Assembly (NCBI GenBank): GCA_903820735.1
Contig: CAIJIZ010000174.1
Location: 1 to 38,287, forward strand
DNA length: 38,287 bases
Source of the DNA: an uncultured Pirellula sp.
Lineage (GTDB): Bacteria > Planctomycetota > Planctomycetia > Pirellulales > Pirellulaceae
Direction: 5' to 3'
Shown: positions 7,239 through 16,243 of the stretch, piece by piece
Layout of the letters: every line of letters starts with the position of its first letter
Numbering within the stretch: the stretch's first letter is position 1
Position numbers and translations under genes: made by a program
Notes under the pieces: model-generated
The model's database searches: none
What the model was told of the DNA's origin: nothing
What the model saw: the letters and a program-made list of their open reading frames with translations, nothing else

Positions 7239-7595
7239 ATGCCAAAACTAACCGTCGAAGGCCTCGGCGAATTCAACGTCCCACAAGGTAAACGACTTAT
7301 CCTCGCCCTGCGCGAAGAAGCAGGATCAGACCAACTGCACGCTTGCGGCGGAAAAGCACGATGCACCACATGCCGCGTCGAATTCCTCGACGGCGAACCA
7401 ACGCAACAAACCGTGGCCGAGAAAGAAATCCTCAACGCTCGCGGCGTGCATAACGCCCGACTAAGCTGCCAAATCAACTGCGACCACGATATGTCCGTAC
7501 GCATTATCAGCCGCCTCGAAGGCAGCGGCCGAAAAGATTGCGGCTCCCCCTGCTCCACCGAAATCGAACCACAACCCGTCGAGTGGGTGAAATAA
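7239..7595 (+). CDS. [2Fe-2S] ferredoxin
   Basis: A 118-residue plant/adrenodoxin-type ferredoxin, a small soluble electron carrier. The ligand pattern is C36-x5-C42-x2-C45 (HACGGKARCTTC) and Cys77 (RLSCQ). The beta-grasp start (PKLTVEGLGEFNVPQG) is typical. The C-terminal tail carries extra cysteines (Cys81, and CGSPC at 101-105) beyond the four cluster ligands. CAAGGAACCTATA upstream of ATG 7239 gives a reasonable ribosome site. Lying directly after bioB on the same strand, it could be the reductant for BioB or take part in rebuilding its sacrificed [2Fe-2S] cluster; that link is inferred from position only. Confidence 0.92.
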   Translation: MPKLTVEGLGEFNVPQGKRLILALREEAGSDQLHACGGKARCTTCRVEFLDGEPTQQTVAEKEILNARGVHNARLSCQINCDHDMSVRIISRLEGSGRKDCGSPCSTEIEPQPVEWVK

Positions 7596-7694
7596 CTCAG
7601 CAAGGGTCAAATAATTCCGTGCGGTAAAACAACTCCGATTGAGTACGTAAACTCCTTCGGATGAACCACCCGGTGTTCCCAAGGAGCTTTCCCC

Positions 7695-9332
7695 ATGCTG
7701 TTCGTAGATAACCCCGTTCTGCAACGCGAACTGCTGACCAACCTCCGCGCACCGAGAGCCTTCGTGCTCCTGTTGGTCTATCAACTCGCGCTCGCCGCCG
7801 TCGTTATCATCGCCTACCCTCGTGATACCCGTATCGACCTCTCTCGCGAATCGGCCTCCGCTCAGCGTCTGGTCGACTTCTTCTTCATCGGTCAATTCGC
7901 GATCGCCTCGCTGATGGCCCCAAGCTTCACCGCGGGTGCAATCACGGGGGAAAAAGAACGCAAAACTTACGAGATGCTTCTCGCAAGCCCCTTGCGGCCT
8001 TGGCGTATCATCACCGGGAAATTGATCGCGGCTCTAACTCACCTAGTCGTCCTGATCATCGCCTCTCTACCGATCATCATGCTCTGCCTCCCACTCGGTG
8101 GCGTTTCCTTTTACGAACTCATCGGCGCCTACGTCGGACTCCTTTTTTCCATCCTTCTCTTTGGCTCGATCAGCATTTTTTGCTCATCTCAATTCAAACG
8201 TACCGCGTCCTCGCTAGTCGTCAGCTACGTTCTGATCCTGCCCATTCTCCTGCTTGGGGTCTTCGCCTGGCTATCCTTAAGCGATCGCGCGGACTTGAGA
8301 CTAGGGCTTTCCCTAACCATCGTTCCGATCGTTTGCTCAATCATCAGCATCGCTCTGCTCGCTATCGCCGCTCATCGTCTCCTCTACCCACCCGATGTGG
8401 GCAGCCAAGGAAACGAAGTGATCGACCTCGAACGAGAACAACGCGAAGCCGTCGGTTTGGTTATCCAAAGTGACCAGTTCCCAGACAACCTCTTCGCACC
8501 GCCGCGCCGCAAATCCCTCATGCACGACGATGCGAACCCAATCTACGACAAAGAAATGCATGCGGAGCTCTTCAGCCAAGGGACCCTCATGCTGCGACTC
8601 GTCATCCAACTTTCGATGATCCTCGCTATCCCCCTGATGACTATCCAACTCTTCTGGCGACCAAACCTAGCTTCCTACTACGTCAGCTACGTCCTGATCT
8701 TCAATATCCTCACCGCTCCCGTTTTCACCGCCGGAGCCATCACCGGCGAACGAGAACGCCAAACGCTCGACTTACTCCTTACGACAACCATCTCCTCCTG
8801 GCAGATCCTCTGGGGAAAACTTATCTCGGGATATCGCGTCTCCGCCGTCCTAACCGCATTCTTGATGTTCCCAATGCTCCTCGGATGCATCAACCCCGAA
8901 TTGGCTCGCAACTGGCCCGCCATGCTTGCCTTCTTTGCCATCTGTTTCGTAGCCTCAGTCTTTAACTCCGTTCTGTCCCTCTTCGTCTCAACCCTCGTCC
9001 GACGCACCAGCACCTCCCTGATGATCTGCTATATCACCCTACTGGTTCTCTACTGTCTACCTATTGCAATCTATTTTCTCATCTGGAGCTCGGCCCCTAT
9101 CGGAACCCGATTCAACTCACTGAAATTCATGGGGCTCACAAGCCCCTTTATGGCCGCCGACAACGTTCCGATGACCGATGTGATCTCCGGGGTCTCGGCC
9201 GCACGCGCTAAAATCGGCTCCTGGCCCCTGGTCGCTTCCTACTTCGGATTTACCATCACATCGATCTTCACTCTCTTCGGCATAACTGTCTGGCTCTTCC
9301 AAGGCCGCTGGCGGTTAACTGGGCGAGGCTAA
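7695..9332 (+). CDS. ABC-2 type permease, internally duplicated
   Basis: An integral inner-membrane protein of 545 residues made of two homologous ABC-2 halves. Each half opens with a short amphipathic segment (NPVLQRELLTNLRAPRAF; NPIYDKEMHAELFSQGTL), then a membrane helix, then the signature AITGEKERKTYEMLLASPLRPWRIITGKL or AITGERERQTLDLLLTTTISSWQILWGKL, then further helices; about twelve membrane segments in all. The duplicated form resembles gliding-motility/multicopper-type ABC-2 permeases, in which two permease copies pair with one ATPase. AAGGAG 8 bases upstream supports ATG 7695. No ATPase gene is adjacent, so it must use one encoded elsewhere. The substrate is unknown. Confidence 0.88.
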   Translation: MLFVDNPVLQRELLTNLRAPRAFVLLLVYQLALAAVVIIAYPRDTRIDLSRESASAQRLVDFFFIGQFAIASLMAPSFTAGAITGEKERKTYEMLLASPLRPWRIITGKLIAALTHLVVLIIASLPIIMLCLPLGGVSFYELIGAYVGLLFSILLFGSISIFCSSQFKRTASSLVVSYVLILPILLLGVFAWLSLSDRADLRLGLSLTIVPIVCSIISIALLAIAAHRLLYPPDVGSQGNEVIDLEREQREAVGLVIQSDQFPDNLFAPPRRKSLMHDDANPIYDKEMHAELFSQGTLMLRLVIQLSMILAIPLMTIQLFWRPNLASYYVSYVLIFNILTAPVFTAGAITGERERQTLDLLLTTTISSWQILWGKLISGYRVSAVLTAFLMFPMLLGCINPELARNWPAMLAFFAICFVASVFNSVLSLFVSTLVRRTSTSLMICYITLLVLYCLPIAIYFLIWSSAPIGTRFNSLKFMGLTSPFMAADNVPMTDVISGVSAARAKIGSWPLVASYFGFTITSIFTLFGITVWLFQGRWRLTGRG

Positions 9333-9363
9333 AACACCTCTATCCCACAGGACCCTCCACATC

Positions 9364-10728
9364 ATGCAGTTTCCACAACGCAAAGGCTTCGATCCCTCAG
9401 ACGCCATCAAACAAGTCACTCAGTGGTTTCAAAACCCAGCTTGGAACAACGTCGTTAAAGAAGCCGCACAAAAACTCGGGCTCCAAGAAGCTCCCTCGAT
9501 GTCCAAAGTCCAAGAAGCTCTACGCCAAGCCGGCCAATGGCTCGAACGTGCAGCCGAACCACTTCTGCACCCAACCGGAAACCAACAATCCTCACTTCAA
9601 CTCGGAATCAACGCCACCGGCGAACTTTTTAACGCTCGATGGGTCGCTACCCCTCTTCCAAAGCATGCGGCGCAACTCCAATCCGCACTCCACCAAGGGT
9701 TCGCTCATGATATCGGCTCCGAAGCCGAACTGCTCCGCTTGTGCATCGCTTCAAGCGGTGCTGCCGATGCACTGCTCGTCGCAAACCTGCCGATGGCAAT
9801 CCAAGCAACCGTTGTCGGATTACAACCCAACAGCATCATCCTTCCACGAGCCGCATGCATCCGCATCCCTACTCCTAACCCATCCGTCGCAACCCCAATC
9901 CACTCAATCCTCTCACCCTTTACCCATCACTCATCCCAACAAGCTCTGCATATCCACGAGATCGGTAGCAATGCGGATTGCTTGCACGATGACTACGCAA
10001 AAGCTCTCGCTTCACATCCCGGATCAATCGTGTTTCACGCCAGCCCCACACAAGGCCATCTTGATCGGTTCGCTGCCAGCGAACACGCTCACAAACACCA
10101 AGCGATCGTATGCGAAATACTTCTCGATGCCACGGTACACGATATCCAATGGTCCAACGCCCAAACCGATGCCCTATCGCGCCGCTGGCAGGATGGTACC
10201 GACCTGCTAATTGTCCCCACTCATTTTCTCATCGGTGGCCCGCCAGCTGCACTTATCCTCGGCAAAAAAAATGTGATCGATAAGATCCGGCCAATGGTCG
10301 AATCCCTTGGAGCCGCTGCCGATCGCGTTACCCAAGCCGTCTTGCTGAGCGTCCTGAGCGAGTCCCAGCAACGCGACCAGTGGGAATCCACCCCCGTCGG
10401 TGCAATCCTCTCGACCCCCATCGCAAACCTAGAGAACCGAGCACAACGACTCGCAATCCAGTTGCAAGACTCCCCGGCAATCGAAAAACTAAACATCGTC
10501 TCGCAAACACGTCGGATCGGTGCAGGCCCCTGGCAATCCCAGTCTTTACCGAGCTCCATCCTAGAGATCACCCCGCGTGGAAGATCGGTGGCCATGCTGC
10601 AAGAGACTCTCGCGCAACATCAGCCCCCTATCTGGACCAACGTTTTCTCAGATCACCTGGAAATCGTGCTCCGCACCGTCGAACCTGCCGATGATGCTCA
10701 TATCGTTAACGCTCTATCGAACTCCTAA
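9364..10728 (+). CDS. SelA-like fold-type I protein lacking the PLP lysine
   Basis: SelA uses PLP to convert Ser-tRNA(Sec) to selenocysteinyl-tRNA. This 454-residue protein has the SelA layout: an N-terminal helical region, then INATGELFNARWVATPLP (about 82-99; SelA has INATGVVLHTNLGRAPL), then TDLLIVPTHFLIGGPPAALILGKKNVIDKI (about 279-308; SelA has a [23 protein letters not shown]-type segment), and a C-terminal domain ending LEIVLRTVEPADDAHIVNAL. In the PLP loop the Lys position is Phe288 (PTHF for SGDK), so normal PLP Schiff-base chemistry is not expected. It may be a pseudoenzyme or have a repurposed function. It lies between a permease and altronate dehydratase. No selB or tRNA(Sec) is seen, so calling it selA would be wrong. 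Confidence 0.75.
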   Translation: MQFPQRKGFDPSDAIKQVTQWFQNPAWNNVVKEAAQKLGLQEAPSMSKVQEALRQAGQWLERAAEPLLHPTGNQQSSLQLGINATGELFNARWVATPLPKHAAQLQSALHQGFAHDIGSEAELLRLCIASSGAADALLVANLPMAIQATVVGLQPNSIILPRAACIRIPTPNPSVATPIHSILSPFTHHSSQQALHIHEIGSNADCLHDDYAKALASHPGSIVFHASPTQGHLDRFAASEHAHKHQAIVCEILLDATVHDIQWSNAQTDALSRRWQDGTDLLIVPTHFLIGGPPAALILGKKNVIDKIRPMVESLGAAADRVTQAVLLSVLSESQQRDQWESTPVGAILSTPIANLENRAQRLAIQLQDSPAIEKLNIVSQTRRIGAGPWQSQSLPSSILEITPRGRSVAMLQETLAQHQPPIWTNVFSDHLEIVLRTVEPADDAHIVNALSNS

Positions 10729-10767
10729 CTGAACCCTCCACCCATTTCAGGAACAATCCGCCAAATC

Positions 10768-12345
10768 ATGGCCGCTAATTCCAAACCTTGGATTCAACTC
10801 CACCCCAACGACAACTGTATCGTCGCCCTTCGCAAACTCGCGAAAAATGAGGAGATCATCCTCGGTGGAAACCAACCGAATATCGTTGCTGCTCGAGATA
10901 TCCCTGCCGGTCACAAAATCGCAACCCGTGCAATTGCAATCGGACAACCTATCCACAAATACGGCTGGCCCATCGGTGTCGCATCCGCCCCAGTAGCCCC
11001 CGGCGAACATGTTCATGACCACAATCTAAAGTGTCACCACACCCTCGACTACGAAGGTCTCGCAAGCCAAACGCCAACTCCTCCGAAACCTATCACAGGG
11101 AAAACCTTTCAAGGTTACCAACGCCCATCGGGACGAGTAGGAACTCGCAACTACATCGCTGTAATCTCCACCGTCAATTGCTCGGCTGGCGTTTCTCGCG
11201 CGGTCGCAAGACACTTCGACGAAGAATTACTGAAACGATTTCCAAACGTCGACGGCGTTGTCGCTTTCAAACACGATAGCGGTTGCGGCATGGCTCTCGA
11301 TGGAATCAAACATCGAACCCTCAGCCGCGTTCTCGGCGGGATCGCGAAACACCCAAATATCGCCGCCTACGTCTTGATCGGACTCGGATGCGAACAAAAC
11401 ACCCTTGGGCATCTTCAAAAATCCCAAAAACTAGTCTCGCTACAAGGCGTCCAATGGAAACCTCAACCCGGACAACCCACATCCACCAATGACGTACCGG
11501 TTTTGACCATCCAAGACACCGGTGGCACGCGAGCCACCATTCGACGCGCTGTCGAAATGGTCGAGGAACTCCTTCCCCAAGTCAATGCGATGCAACGCAC
11601 AACCGTTTCCGCAAGCGAAATCGTTCTGGCAACGAAATGTGGAGGCTCAGACGGCTACTCGGGAATCACCGCAAACCCTGCCCTCGGTGTCGTCTCCGAT
11701 CTGCTTGTCGCGCACGGCGGAACTTCGATCCTCTCAGAGACTACCGAACTCTACGGTGCAGAACAACTCTTCACCAAACGTGCACAAAGCGCTCAAGTCG
11801 CTAAGAAGCTTTTAGATAAACTCGCATGGTGGCGAGATTACACCGCACACTACGGCGAAGACATCGATAACAACCCGTCCCTTGGGAATAAAGCCGGCGG
11901 CTTGACGACCATCGTCGAGAAATCTCTTGGTGCCGCAAGCAAAGGTGGCCAGACTGCCCTCCAGGATGTCATCGAATACGCAGAGCAAACCTCGAAACGA
12001 GGATTGGTCATCATGGACGCACCTGGTTTCGACCCAGTGTGCGTCACCGGAATGATCTCCGGCGGCGCAAACGTCGTCGTCTTCACCACCGGTCGCGGAA
12101 GTTGCTTTGGAAGCAAACCCGTACCGAGCATCAAAGTCGCTACGAACAGCGCTTTGTTTGAACGCATGCCCGAAGACATGGATCTGAACATGGGGACAAT
12201 TCTGGAAAACGAATCCATCGAACAAGCCGGTCAGCGGATGTTCGATGAGATCCTCGAAGTCGCTAGCGGCAAAAAAACCAAAAGCGAACTGCTCGGCTAC
12301 GGTGAAGACGAGTTTACCCCATGGGCTATCGGGCCAACACTCTAA
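10768..12345 (+). CDS. uxaA: Altronate dehydratase family protein (UxaA-like)
   Basis: UxaA-family enzymes are iron-dependent lyases that dehydrate D-altronate to 2-keto-3-deoxygluconate in galacturonate catabolism; relatives act on galactarate. The 525-residue protein is the full two-domain form. It has an N-terminal SAF-like domain (about 1-95, with the RAIAIGQPIHKYGWPIG strand) and a large catalytic domain with the family segments GYQRPSGRVGTRNYI, DSGCGMALDG, LGCEQN, CGGSDGYSGITANPA and TTGRGSCFGSKPVPSIKVATN. The start is ATG 10768 with AGGAAC upstream. No uxaB, uxaC, kdgK or kdgA is nearby, so the altronate specificity is a family-level inference. The gene converges on the old-yellow-enzyme gene, and the 35-base gap between them holds no clear terminator. 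Confidence 0.9.
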   Translation: MAANSKPWIQLHPNDNCIVALRKLAKNEEIILGGNQPNIVAARDIPAGHKIATRAIAIGQPIHKYGWPIGVASAPVAPGEHVHDHNLKCHHTLDYEGLASQTPTPPKPITGKTFQGYQRPSGRVGTRNYIAVISTVNCSAGVSRAVARHFDEELLKRFPNVDGVVAFKHDSGCGMALDGIKHRTLSRVLGGIAKHPNIAAYVLIGLGCEQNTLGHLQKSQKLVSLQGVQWKPQPGQPTSTNDVPVLTIQDTGGTRATIRRAVEMVEELLPQVNAMQRTTVSASEIVLATKCGGSDGYSGITANPALGVVSDLLVAHGGTSILSETTELYGAEQLFTKRAQSAQVAKKLLDKLAWWRDYTAHYGEDIDNNPSLGNKAGGLTTIVEKSLGAASKGGQTALQDVIEYAEQTSKRGLVIMDAPGFDPVCVTGMISGGANVVVFTTGRGSCFGSKPVPSIKVATNSALFERMPEDMDLNMGTILENESIEQAGQRMFDEILEVASGKKTKSELLGYGEDEFTPWAIGPTL

Positions 12346-12380
12346 GCGTTAACCCTATCCGTACGTTGCGTTCTGCTTCC

Positions 12381-13838
12381 CTACAACTGACTCTTGATTT
12401 CCTTGACCTTTTCCGCAGTAGGTGTCCCTTTGTAGTATTCATCCAACGGATAGCAACCAGAGGGTAAGCCGTTGCGAGGTGCAGTCGTGCAATCGGAGAA
12501 CGTGCGACAAACAAGCTTTCGCTCGCTGGTCCCTTTCGCAATCGCATCCATCATCGCTCTCGGATAAGACAACACGCTTCGTCCGATCCCCATCATGTCA
12601 GTCCAACCAGCTTTGACGTTGTGCAACGCTGCGGCCGGCATGTACTCTTGCAAATAGGAATACCCGGATCCAATCACGACCATCTCCGGATGCGATTGCT
12701 TGATTCGCCGAGTAACCGCAAAATGCTTGGATACAGATACCAATGGATCTTCATGCGGCTGGTAACCATCCGACGGTGGAAACGCCGCTGGCCGCAATAA
12801 ATGTGGGGTGTAGTACGGACTCCCCGCTGTCACATTTAGCAACTTTACACCCTCAAGCTTCAACCACTGAATCAACTGCATCGGCTCGGTTAAATCCATC
12901 TGCATCGGATCGTTGGCGTTCATACCAAAACCCCATCGATACGGCAGCAAATCTCCGTACTCGCGAGGTCGACCCTGCCCAAGCTTTCCTTCCATAGCCG
13001 TCTGCGGATTCGGTTCGTGTGGAACGGTATCAAAGGCGCTCAAACGCACCCCTATCCCCAACGAAGGAACCGCTTTGCGTATCCCGCGTATAATGTCTAA
13101 CAACAACCGCGATCGATTCTCAAGGCTTCCGCCAAACGCATCGGCTCGCGTGTGCGCGGCCAGAAACTCATGAAGTAAATATCCATGACAACACTTCACA
13201 TCAACAAAATCCGCACCGATCTCATAAGCTAGCTTCGCAGCTTGAACGTAGTCCTCTGTCAACTCTCTTAATTCATCTTCCCGCCACACATTCTCATCCC
13301 CGGAAACGGAGAACTTGGCATCGAGCAAAGGGTGTCGATGCGCTATGCGAGGCTCCCACCGTGGCCCGTTAGGCCTGCAAAATCTTCCCGAATGCGTCAA
13401 CTGAAATCCGACCACCAAATCATCGGTATTACCCCAATGCTGAGCATGCGATTCTCTCAACCCACTGAGCAATTCGCGAATACCTTCTTTATTTCTCTCA
13501 ACAAGAATCAACTGATTCGGATTAGCCCTTCCATCAGGCCGCACTGCCATCGCTTCCCCACCCCAAATCAACTTGGCACCAGACTCTCCAAACCGTCGCC
13601 AACGTCGCTTCATCGGCTCCGTAACACCTCCTTCGACTGTTCCGTCCCACCCCTCCATAGGCTGCACGGCGATCCGATTCCCAATCACCCTCCCTTGCCA
13701 TGGCAGCGGCATCAACAATGGACTCTCGCTCCCTTGATTGACCATCGGTTCGATAGGCAGTTCAATCCCCAACGCTTTCACATGCGATGCAAATTGCTCA
13801 GGGGTCTTCAAAGATGCTAACTTGGTCAACACGTACAT
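12381..13838 (-). CDS. NADH:flavin oxidoreductase, old yellow enzyme family
   Basis: An FMN-dependent TIM-barrel oxidoreductase of 485 residues. Family landmarks are NRIAVQPMEGWDGT (FMN-binding start of the barrel), VVGFQLTHSGRF, DFVDVKCCHGYLLHEFLAAHTRADAFGGSLENRSRLLLDIIRGIR (the HGYLL..F and GGSxENRxR motifs) and VIGSGYSYLQEY followed by a GIGRSVLSYP phosphate-binding loop. In HGAHGYLL-type enzymes the active-site pair is usually H..H or H..N; here the segment reads CCHG. The C-terminus has spaced cysteines (CRTFSDCTTAPRNG...SGC) but not the compact Cys cluster of [4Fe-4S] dienoyl-CoA reductases. The substrate is unknown. It is the last gene of a minus-strand run and follows lgt by 91 bases. 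Confidence 0.9.
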   Translation of the reverse strand: MYVLTKLASLKTPEQFASHVKALGIELPIEPMVNQGSESPLLMPLPWQGRVIGNRIAVQPMEGWDGTVEGGVTEPMKRRWRRFGESGAKLIWGGEAMAVRPDGRANPNQLILVERNKEGIRELLSGLRESHAQHWGNTDDLVVGFQLTHSGRFCRPNGPRWEPRIAHRHPLLDAKFSVSGDENVWREDELRELTEDYVQAAKLAYEIGADFVDVKCCHGYLLHEFLAAHTRADAFGGSLENRSRLLLDIIRGIRKAVPSLGIGVRLSAFDTVPHEPNPQTAMEGKLGQGRPREYGDLLPYRWGFGMNANDPMQMDLTEPMQLIQWLKLEGVKLLNVTAGSPYYTPHLLRPAAFPPSDGYQPHEDPLVSVSKHFAVTRRIKQSHPEMVVIGSGYSYLQEYMPAAALHNVKAGWTDMMGIGRSVLSYPRAMMDAIAKGTSERKLVCRTFSDCTTAPRNGLPSGCYPLDEYYKGTPTAEKVKEIKSQL

Positions 13839-13929
13839 AGCTTTAACCTTCTATCAAAACTCTTAAGCCAATACTCGAGCAAATAAATGCCGTGTTGTGA
13901 AAAACTCTGGCTCGTGATTGAAAAACAAG

Positions 13930-15309
13930 TTACTGAACCGAGTCCAAAGCACTCGATTTCGAAATCAACGGGGGCCGTAAATACACCCAAGCTAATAAGA
14001 CAGCGCCGAACAAGATCCCTACGATACTTACCCATTGTGCAATGCTAAGACTCGTACCAAATTGCCCAGCCTCATCGACTCGAATGATCTCTTCTATAAA
14101 CCGCAACACTCCATAGACCATCCAACCCGACCCGAACACCAATCCGGGACGCGACGCCCATCCTTTGATGCTCGTACTCCAAAAACATAACAGGAAGCCT
14201 GTAATCGAAGCATAAATCTGAGATGGATGAACCGGCAAACTCTTCGTTGGCAATTCCGATACGACAAAACTTCCTCGCTCCGTTCGAACCACTCCCTCGA
14301 GCGGCGGTGCTCGGTGAGACCGTATCAGTGATGCTTGAGTCTCGACATCCACAGGCACGGCCCCGATACCAATGGCTCGCACGCGATCCCCAACTTGCAT
14401 CCCTTGCTTCTGTGCCCAACTTCCCGGATCAATCGAGGTGATTTCCAAGGTCTCTTCAGTCTCATCCCCTTCGGCTCCCTTACCGGATGACTTACCGGAT
14501 GACTTGGTATGCAATCCGAGCAATCTTCCTGTTTCAAACTGATCGATGTATGCCGGCGATCCTTTGGGAAACGCAATCGAAGGGGTCGCTGTCTCGCAAA
14601 TACCACCAAAGCAACAACCATTGAGCAAACAACCTAATCGGCCAAAAGCCAGTCCGATAAAAAATGCTGGTACGATTGCATCGAGCAGTAAGATAGGCTG
14701 TACTCGCCGCATAATCGCCCAACTGAGGATCCCGACTATCCCGCCGAGCACCGCGCCATAAACTACCAATCCACCTTCGGTGAATTGCAACGCGACCCAG
14801 AGTTTTTGCATAAGCGTCTCTCCATCGAGCTCGCTCCACTTCTGTACAACATAAAACAATCGCGCTCCGAACAACCCACCAATCACGGTGAATAACACCA
14901 AGCTAACAAACGACTCTTTCGGTACACCTAGCTGCAGAACACGACGGTAAGACAACACGGTCGCCGACAACACGCCGATCATCATCATCAATCCATAGCC
15001 GCGAACGGGTAATCCTATGACGATCTCGTCCGCAGTGCCCGCCGCTACCTTGGCTTCCACCATCGGTAAGACAACTCCCAAGATCGCGGCTCCCAACCCC
15101 CAGTTGAATACCTGATCCCACCATGGAGTGGACTCAACTGGCCTCTCGCTGCCCCCCGGGGTTCGCCCCGTCGATGCGAGCCCAAGCCGCGCATGAAGAA
15201 ACCACGTCACAGCGATGTAAACAAGAAGCCCGAGCATCCCCCAGCTTATCCAACCAAAAAGAGGTAATGGCCCAACTTGATGGGGCAGGTAGAACAATGT
15301 TTGACGCAT
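13930..15309 (-). CDS. lgt: Prolipoprotein diacylglyceryl transferase with a PDZ-like insertion
   Basis: Lgt transfers diacylglycerol to the lipobox cysteine of prolipoproteins in the inner membrane. The 459-residue protein is far longer than the usual 260-300. Lgt landmarks are present: a membrane core, ARLFYV near 149-154, GGLVVYGAVLGG (about 179-190), the signature GRLGCLLNGCCFG (223-235), HPSQIY (361-366) and GVLRFIEEIIR (400-410). Between the signature and HPSQIY lie about 120 residues instead of a short loop: a Gly/Ser/Lys linker (SSGKSSGKGAEGDETEET) and a PDZ-like stretch (LEITSIDPGSWAQKQGMQVGDRVRAIG). The linker includes a perfect 12-bp tandem duplication (14479-14502). The segment after residue 40 (STGRTPGGSERPVESTPWW) is another insertion. 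Confidence 0.93.
   Translation of the reverse strand: MRQTLFYLPHQVGPLPLFGWISWGMLGLLVYIAVTWFLHARLGLASTGRTPGGSERPVESTPWWDQVFNWGLGAAILGVVLPMVEAKVAAGTADEIVIGLPVRGYGLMMMIGVLSATVLSYRRVLQLGVPKESFVSLVLFTVIGGLFGARLFYVVQKWSELDGETLMQKLWVALQFTEGGLVVYGAVLGGIVGILSWAIMRRVQPILLLDAIVPAFFIGLAFGRLGCLLNGCCFGGICETATPSIAFPKGSPAYIDQFETGRLLGLHTKSSGKSSGKGAEGDETEETLEITSIDPGSWAQKQGMQVGDRVRAIGIGAVPVDVETQASLIRSHRAPPLEGVVRTERGSFVVSELPTKSLPVHPSQIYASITGFLLCFWSTSIKGWASRPGLVFGSGWMVYGVLRFIEEIIRVDEAGQFGTSLSIAQWVSIVGILFGAVLLAWVYLRPPLISKSSALDSVQ
14479..14502. repeat. 12-bp tandem duplication within lgt
   Basis: CTTACCGGATGA occurs twice in direct succession. On the coding (minus) strand it encodes SSGK-SSGK in the linker before the PDZ-like insertion, so it keeps the reading frame. 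Confidence 0.9.
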
Positions 15310-15388
15310 GAGGAACTACCTTGGTTGTTTCCAAAAAACGACTACCACCTAACTCGAATTCGAACCACCAGAACTCAAGAATATAGTT

Positions 15389-16240
15389 TTAGCGGCGAGC
15401 GATGATCGTCGCATTATCGATCAAGCGTGTCGAACCCAATCGCGCCGCGATAATCGCGACGACACTTGATTCAATTTCAGCGATCGGTTCAAGAGTTACA
15501 GGATCGACGATCGCGGCATAGTCAATGCTGTCAACCGGTGCGGCTAACAGTTCCTGCCGCATCGCAGACTCCACTGCTTGCACGTCTCTTTCCCCACGCT
15601 CCACCAATCGCTCGGCGATGCGCAAGGCCCGGATTAATCCCAAAGCCCTATGCCGCTGCTCGTGTGATAAATAACGGTTTCGACTGCTCATCGCTAGACC
15701 ATCGGGTTCACGTATCGTCTCGCAAGCTTCGATGCAGACAGGGATATTCAAATCGCGAACCATTGCGCGAATCACAGCCAACTGCTGGTAGTCTTTCCGG
15801 CCTAAATAAGCGATGTCGGCTGGAATCATCTGAAATAGCTTCAACACAATAGTACATACACCACGGAAATGACCGGGACGTATTTCGCCTTCCCAACGCG
15901 AAGCGACCTGCGGTGGCTCAACGTACGTCGAGTGCCCCTCGCCATACATTTGTAACTCCGCCGGTGTGAATACGTAGTCGCAACCCGCTTGATCTAACTT
16001 CTCTAAATCCTCGTTCAATGTCCGGGGATACTTGGAAAGATCTTCCTTCGGTCCAAACTGCGTAGGATTTACAAAAATAGTCGCTACCGCGCGATCGCAG
16101 ACACTTTTGGCTTGCCGCACAAGCGACACATGCCCTTCATGCAACGCACCCATGGTCGGTACTAAACCGACACGCTTTCCTTCCAAACGCTCACGCAACA
16201 CATGCGTATAAATCTCCGCCGACGTCGAAAAGACCTTCAT
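15389..16240 (-). CDS. panC: Pantothenate synthetase (pantoate-beta-alanine ligase)
   Basis: PanC joins pantoate and beta-alanine with ATP to give pantothenate, the coenzyme A precursor. The 283-residue cytosolic protein is of normal length. It shows the nucleotidyl-transferase HIGH-type motif in VPTMGALHEGHVSLV (28-42), VNPTQFGPKEDLSKYPRT, the substrate loop RPGHFRGVCTIVLKLF, YLGRKDYQQL and the ATP-binding RNRYLS. It starts 3 bases after the purQ stop, so the two are almost certainly cotranscribed. lgt follows 79 bases downstream. panB and panD are not in the window. Confidence 0.97.
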   Translation of the reverse strand: MKVFSTSAEIYTHVLRERLEGKRVGLVPTMGALHEGHVSLVRQAKSVCDRAVATIFVNPTQFGPKEDLSKYPRTLNEDLEKLDQAGCDYVFTPAELQMYGEGHSTYVEPPQVASRWEGEIRPGHFRGVCTIVLKLFQMIPADIAYLGRKDYQQLAVIRAMVRDLNIPVCIEACETIREPDGLAMSSRNRYLSHEQRHRALGLIRALRIAERLVERGERDVQAVESAMRQELLAAPVDSIDYAAIVDPVTLEPIAEIESSVVAIIAARLGSTRLIDNATIIARR

Positions 16241-16243
16241 GAT

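Noticed and set aside
9364-10728. Calling this gene selA
   Set aside because: The PLP lysine is missing and no other selenocysteine-incorporation gene is seen, so only a SelA-like label is justified.
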